DNA from: an uncultured Eubacteriales bacterium
Lineage (GTDB): Bacteria; Bacillota; Clostridia; Oscillospirales; Oscillospiraceae
DNA: 64,000 nt
Reading direction: 5' to 3'
Assembly (NCBI GenBank): GCA_900545515.1
Contig: UQZA01000004.1
Coordinates: 54,770 to 118,769 of the forward strand
Shown here in pieces: positions 60,925 through 64,000 of the stretch. Within the stretch, counting starts at the first letter, position 1. Each line of letters starts with the position of its first letter. Made by a program: the position numbers and the translations under genes. The notes below the pieces were generated by a model. That model did not search any database, was not told the origin of the DNA, and was given only the letters and a program-made list of their open reading frames with translations.

Positions 60925-61316
60925 GACTCGTCCGATGATATCACCGCTTTCTCACTCAGTTTACGAGCTGCTTTCAGTCGCTCAAAGGTTTCCTTGCTGA
61001 TTACATGCTCAATCCGGCAGGCATCCCGCTCGGCAGTTTCTGGGTCTACGCCGGCTTCAATCAGCCGGTCGGTAAAGAAGCGGTGCTTTTCGTAGATTTG
61101 CTCGGCCACTTCCAAACCTGCATCGGTCAGGTGAAGGAAATAATCCTCGTCCATCGTGAGAAATCCACCGTCCCGCAGTGTCGCCACTGCATGGCACACG
61201 CTGGGCTTCGACACGTCCATGTGTCGGGCCACATCTACGGAGCGCACCATGCCCTTTTCTTTTTGAAGCACCAATACAGCCTCCAGATAGTCCTCGCCCG
61301 ACGCATGGAGTTTCAT
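60921..61316 (-). CDS. DtxR/MntR-family metal-dependent repressor
   Basis: A 131-residue protein. N-terminal winged HTH 'GEDYLEAVLVLQKEKGMVRS' and 'VDVARHMDVSKPSVCHAVAT', then the metal-binding/dimerisation domain 'ERDACRIEHVISKETFERLK' (ExxH ligands). No C-terminal SH3 domain, so MntR-like in length. It probably senses Fe or Mn and represses the adjacent ABC transporter. It sits 18 bases downstream of the second ABC gene in the same operon. Confidence 0.88.
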   Translation of the reverse strand: MKLHASGEDYLEAVLVLQKEKGMVRSVDVARHMDVSKPSVCHAVATLRDGGFLTMDEDYFLHLTDAGLEVAEQIYEKHRFFTDRLIEAGVDPETAERDACRIEHVISKETFERLKAARKLSEKAVISSDES

Positions 61317-61334
61317 AAAAACCTCCCTTCACTA

Positions 61335-63083
61335 CTATGCCAAGCTCCATCCGGCTGCATTTTTTCGGATATTGACAAAATCCTGATAGATACCAGGCTG
61401 CTCCAGAAGTTCCTCGTGGATGCCATGCTGTGCGATTTGGCCGTTGTCAATTACCAGGATTTGATCGGCATTCTGGATGGTGTTCAGACGGTGAGCAATT
61501 ACAAGCAAGGTCTTACCCTTTACCAGTTCCGAAATAGCCTCCTGAATATAGCTTTCATTGTCGGTATCAACACTTGCGGTAGCTTCGTCCAAGATGACGA
61601 TAGGTGCATCCTTCAAGATACAGCGGGCAATCGAAATACGCTGTTTCTCGCCGCCGGAAAACGTAGCACCGCCTTCTCCAACCACAGTCTGGAACCCGTC
61701 CGACAAAGACATAATGAAATCATAGCAGCGAGCTTTCTTCGCAACCTCATAGATTTCTTCCTCCGTAGCATCCGGCTTCCCCATGCTGATGTTGTTATAG
61801 ATAGTATCCTGAAACAGATACACTCGCTGGAATACCATACTGATCTGATCCATCAGCTCCGACAGAGGTACATTCCGAATATCCACACCTCTAATTGTCA
61901 CACTGCCGGATTTCACATCCCAAAGTCGAGCCAGTAAGTTTGCGATGGTAGATTTGCCGCCCCCAGAAGGCCCTACCAAAGCCGTCATGGAATTTTTCTT
62001 CATGTCAAAGCTAATGTGATGCAGCACTTCTTTATCCTGATAAGCAAAAGCAACATCATGGAACTGGACCTCCGGCTGTCCAGGATGTGCCTGGACCGGA
62101 AGATGTTGTTTTCCTGTGTCGGGAAGTTCCGGTTCCTCCAATACAGCCTCAATGCGATCCAGTGCGGCGTTCATCACGGTCAAGCGGGACGCCTCGCCAT
62201 AGAGCGCCTTGAGCGGCCCGAACAGGTCAAAGACGAACAGAAGGACACCAAATACATAAGCCAGAGAGAGCGCATCGCTCCGCTCCAGAAATACCGCCAA
62301 GCCAAAAATCGCAGCAATCCCGATTCCATAAAGGATATTTAGCCCCATGGTCCACGGAGTCATCTTCCGTTCAAAAGCGAGGGAAGTATTCCTGGAACGC
62401 TTAAAATTCCCGGTCAGTTCTTCCGACTTCTCACCCAGCAGGTTATAACTCTTAATAACGCCAACACCTTCCACAAAGGACAACACGGCATCAGTCAACC
62501 GTTCACTCTGTTCCTGACGGCCCGCTGCTTCCCGAAGGGATACTTTGTTCATTCCTCTGGATACCAGCCATGCCAAAACCGTTACGATGGCAGCAATCAG
62601 GCCAAGCTGCCAGTTCAGATAAAACATGAAAGCCAGCAGAACCAGAGAGGACAGCAGATAGCTCATCATGTTGCCCAGCGTACTCATGGCAACTTCCTCA
62701 ATAAACACCATATCGGTGCTGAGGACTGAACTGATTTTGCCGATGTTACCGGAAGTGAAGTAACCCATGGGCAGTTTACGCAGATGTCCGCCCAGCTCCA
62801 TGCGCTTCTCGGCAAACATCAGATAGCCCGCGGCACTCTGGAGACTGTCGCTGAGATAGTGGACAATCATCTGCGCCAGCACAGCTGCAACAAGGCCAAG
62901 CCCCACATAGAGACAGGTCTGTTCAGTCAGTGTCCCAGCCGCAAATCCGCCCAAAACTACAAAGGCCAGAAAAATTGGCATTTTAGACAGGATGGACTCC
63001 AAAAATGCACAGACAAATGCCCCCTGGATTCGTCCCTTATAGTGACCGGAGAGTTTCAAAATTCTTGAAAACAGTGCAAACAT
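61335..63083 (-). CDS. ABC transporter, fused permease/ATPase (exporter fold, IrtB/YbtQ-like)
   Basis: A 582-residue half-transporter. Residues 1-300 form the six-helix exporter-type membrane domain. The ATPase has Walker A 'LVGPSGGGKSTIANLLARLW', Q-loop 'ISMVFQRVYLFQDTIYNN', signature 'FSGGEKQRISIARCILKDAP', Walker B 'IVILDEATASVD' and H-loop 'LLVIAHRLNTI'. Its start directly abuts the stop of the other half-transporter, so they form a heterodimer. Next to a DtxR-type repressor, siderophore or metal-complex transport (IrtAB/YbtPQ style) is the likely role. Confidence 0.88.
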   Translation of the reverse strand: MFALFSRILKLSGHYKGRIQGAFVCAFLESILSKMPIFLAFVVLGGFAAGTLTEQTCLYVGLGLVAAVLAQMIVHYLSDSLQSAAGYLMFAEKRMELGGHLRKLPMGYFTSGNIGKISSVLSTDMVFIEEVAMSTLGNMMSYLLSSLVLLAFMFYLNWQLGLIAAIVTVLAWLVSRGMNKVSLREAAGRQEQSERLTDAVLSFVEGVGVIKSYNLLGEKSEELTGNFKRSRNTSLAFERKMTPWTMGLNILYGIGIAAIFGLAVFLERSDALSLAYVFGVLLFVFDLFGPLKALYGEASRLTVMNAALDRIEAVLEEPELPDTGKQHLPVQAHPGQPEVQFHDVAFAYQDKEVLHHISFDMKKNSMTALVGPSGGGKSTIANLLARLWDVKSGSVTIRGVDIRNVPLSELMDQISMVFQRVYLFQDTIYNNISMGKPDATEEEIYEVAKKARCYDFIMSLSDGFQTVVGEGGATFSGGEKQRISIARCILKDAPIVILDEATASVDTDNESYIQEAISELVKGKTLLVIAHRLNTIQNADQILVIDNGQIAQHGIHEELLEQPGIYQDFVNIRKNAAGWSLA

Positions 63084-64000
63084 TTAGTTTCCCTCCTTTG
63101 CAGTATGTACTTTCCATTCGGCGCTATCCTGGGCCGCCTTCCACAGTTTTTGATATTCCGGGCAAGACTGTATCAAGTCCTGATGCTTTCCTGCTGCAAC
63201 CAGCTTGCCTTGGTCTATGACACAGATCTGATCGGCGTTCATAATAGCGGGCAGCTTATGAGCGATAACCACCAGGGTCTTATCCTTCACCAGTTCCGCA
63301 ATCGCTGCCTCCATCTTCTCCTCGTTTTCGGGATCAGCGTAGGCGGTGGCCTCGTCGAGCACTACAATGGGGGCGTCTTTCAAAATGGCTCGGGCCAGAG
63401 AAATACGCTGACGCTGACCGCCGGATAGCATCTTGCCCGCGTCACCCGCCATGGAATGGATGCCTTGAGGCAATTTCTCCAGAAATTCCATACACTGAGC
63501 CTTTCGCGCCGCCTCCAATACTTCTTCATCGGTGGCGTCCAACCGCCCAATGCGGATATTCTCCAGCAAAGAAGTGTTGAACAGGTATTGATCCTGCGCC
63601 ACATAGGAAATGCGGCTGTTCAGAGCCTCCAAACTCATATCACAAAGTTTCTGCCCGCCAAGGGAGATGCTGCCTTTTTGCGGGTCATAGTAGTGGATCA
63701 GAAGTTTTGCCAGAGTGCTCTTGCCCGAGCCGGACTCTCCCACCAGGGCTGTTTTCTGACCAGCCTTGGCCGTAAAACTGATGTCGTGGAGCACTTCTTC
63801 CTCCACCACCATTGGCTTTCCGTCCGGGCCGGGTTGTGCCTTGGTGTAACCAAAAGAAACATGGTCATAAACGATGGTATCGTCTTTCCCGTGAAAGCTG
63901 TCAGGCGTCTGCTGAAGCTCCGGCGCATCTAAAACCTGCTCCAATGCAGAAATCTTGTAGTTGAGCTGGGGCATGGTGGGCAGGAAGCCCAGGGATTTGA
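63084..64000 (-). CDS. ABC transporter half, ATPase portion (5' end outside window)
   Basis: The frame is still open at base 64000, so the membrane domain is off the window. About 305 residues of C-terminal part are visible: Walker A 'ALVGESGSGKSTLAKLLIHY', Q-loop 'ISYVAQDQYLFNTSLLENIR', signature 'MLSGGQRQRISLARAILKDA', Walker B 'IVVLDEATAYADPENEE' and H-loop 'LVVIAHKLPAI'. In the switch region 'AYADPENE' replaces the usual A-S-V/L-D. It is the first-encoded partner of the downstream ABC gene. Confidence 0.88.
   Translation of the reverse strand, partial: KSLGFLPTMPQLNYKISALEQVLDAPELQQTPDSFHGKDDTIVYDHVSFGYTKAQPGPDGKPMVVEEEVLHDISFTAKAGQKTALVGESGSGKSTLAKLLIHYYDPQKGSISLGGQKLCDMSLEALNSRISYVAQDQYLFNTSLLENIRIGRLDATDEEVLEAARKAQCMEFLEKLPQGIHSMAGDAGKMLSGGQRQRISLARAILKDAPIVVLDEATAYADPENEEKMEAAIAELVKDKTLVVIAHKLPAIMNADQICVIDQGKLVAAGKHQDLIQSCPEYQKLWKAAQDSAEWKVHTAKEGN

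Overview
The window reads as part of a chromosome from a gut Firmicute of the Oscillospirales type (Flavonifractor/Lawsonibacter/Oscillibacter-like). This is inferred from the GC-rich coding sequence, the class I heat-shock locus under a CIRCE operator, the gene order rimP-nusA-ylxR-ylxQ-infB-rbfA-nrnA-truB-ribF, and the kind of conjugative element present. No 16S rRNA is in view, so the genus is not fixed.

Chromosomal part, about 1-21376. It opens with the C-terminal part of a large surface subtilisin-like protease. Next is the hrcA-grpE-dnaK-dnaJ heat-shock cluster, with a consensus sigma-A promoter and CIRCE before hrcA. On the minus strand lies a long translation and RNA-processing operon from rimP (promoter at 16988-17016) through ribF (terminator at 8708-8737). 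After it come a secreted M14 carboxypeptidase, a thiamine transporter thiT behind a TPP riboswitch and intrinsic terminator, pyruvate kinase, and a five-tRNA cluster (Gly, Arg, His, Gln, Lys) with its own promoter.

Integrative conjugative element, from about 21.4 kb to at least 60.35 kb. Nearly everything is on the plus strand, with ATGA/TGATG overlaps and short gaps. Module 1 (21.7-34.2 kb) holds anti-restriction and cargo genes: ArdA and three ArdA-like proteins, a predicted ADP-ribosyltransferase, DUF4314, DUF3849-like and YodL-like proteins, a Dam-type methylase, and a SpoVG-like protein. Module 2 (34.3-40.9 kb) is a complete monoderm Tad/type IVc pilus set: pilin, prepilin peptidase, CpaB, TadZ-like, CpaF/TadA, TadB, TadC, and two pseudopilin-like proteins. 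Module 3 (41-52 kb) is the mating channel: surface proteins, VirB2-, VirB6-, VirB3- and VirB4-like proteins and an NlpC/P60 hydrolase. A two-frame cytosine-5 methyltransferase locus sits inside it. Module 4 (52-60.3 kb) is DNA processing: a ribbon-helix-helix accessory protein, a MobP-type relaxase with Sel1 repeats, a DUF3991/Toprim protein, a VirD4 coupling protein and a small HTH protein. No integrase is in the window, so the right border is unknown.

Right end, 60.5-64 kb, minus strand: a two-gene ABC exporter-type transporter, a DtxR/MntR-family repressor and an OmpR-type winged-helix protein without a receiver domain. This is probably one metal-responsive operon, either cargo or flank.

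The most unusual signals are these. (i) A methionine/glutamine C-terminal tail is shared by the relaxase and about 15 otherwise unrelated non-structural proteins of the element, and is absent from its structural pilus and channel proteins; it could be a translocation signal. (ii) 374 bp of the cytosine methyltransferase locus appear to encode protein in two frames, with a separate Shine-Dalgarno for the second frame. (iii) There is an array of degenerate ArdA modules next to a predicted ADP-ribosyltransferase.
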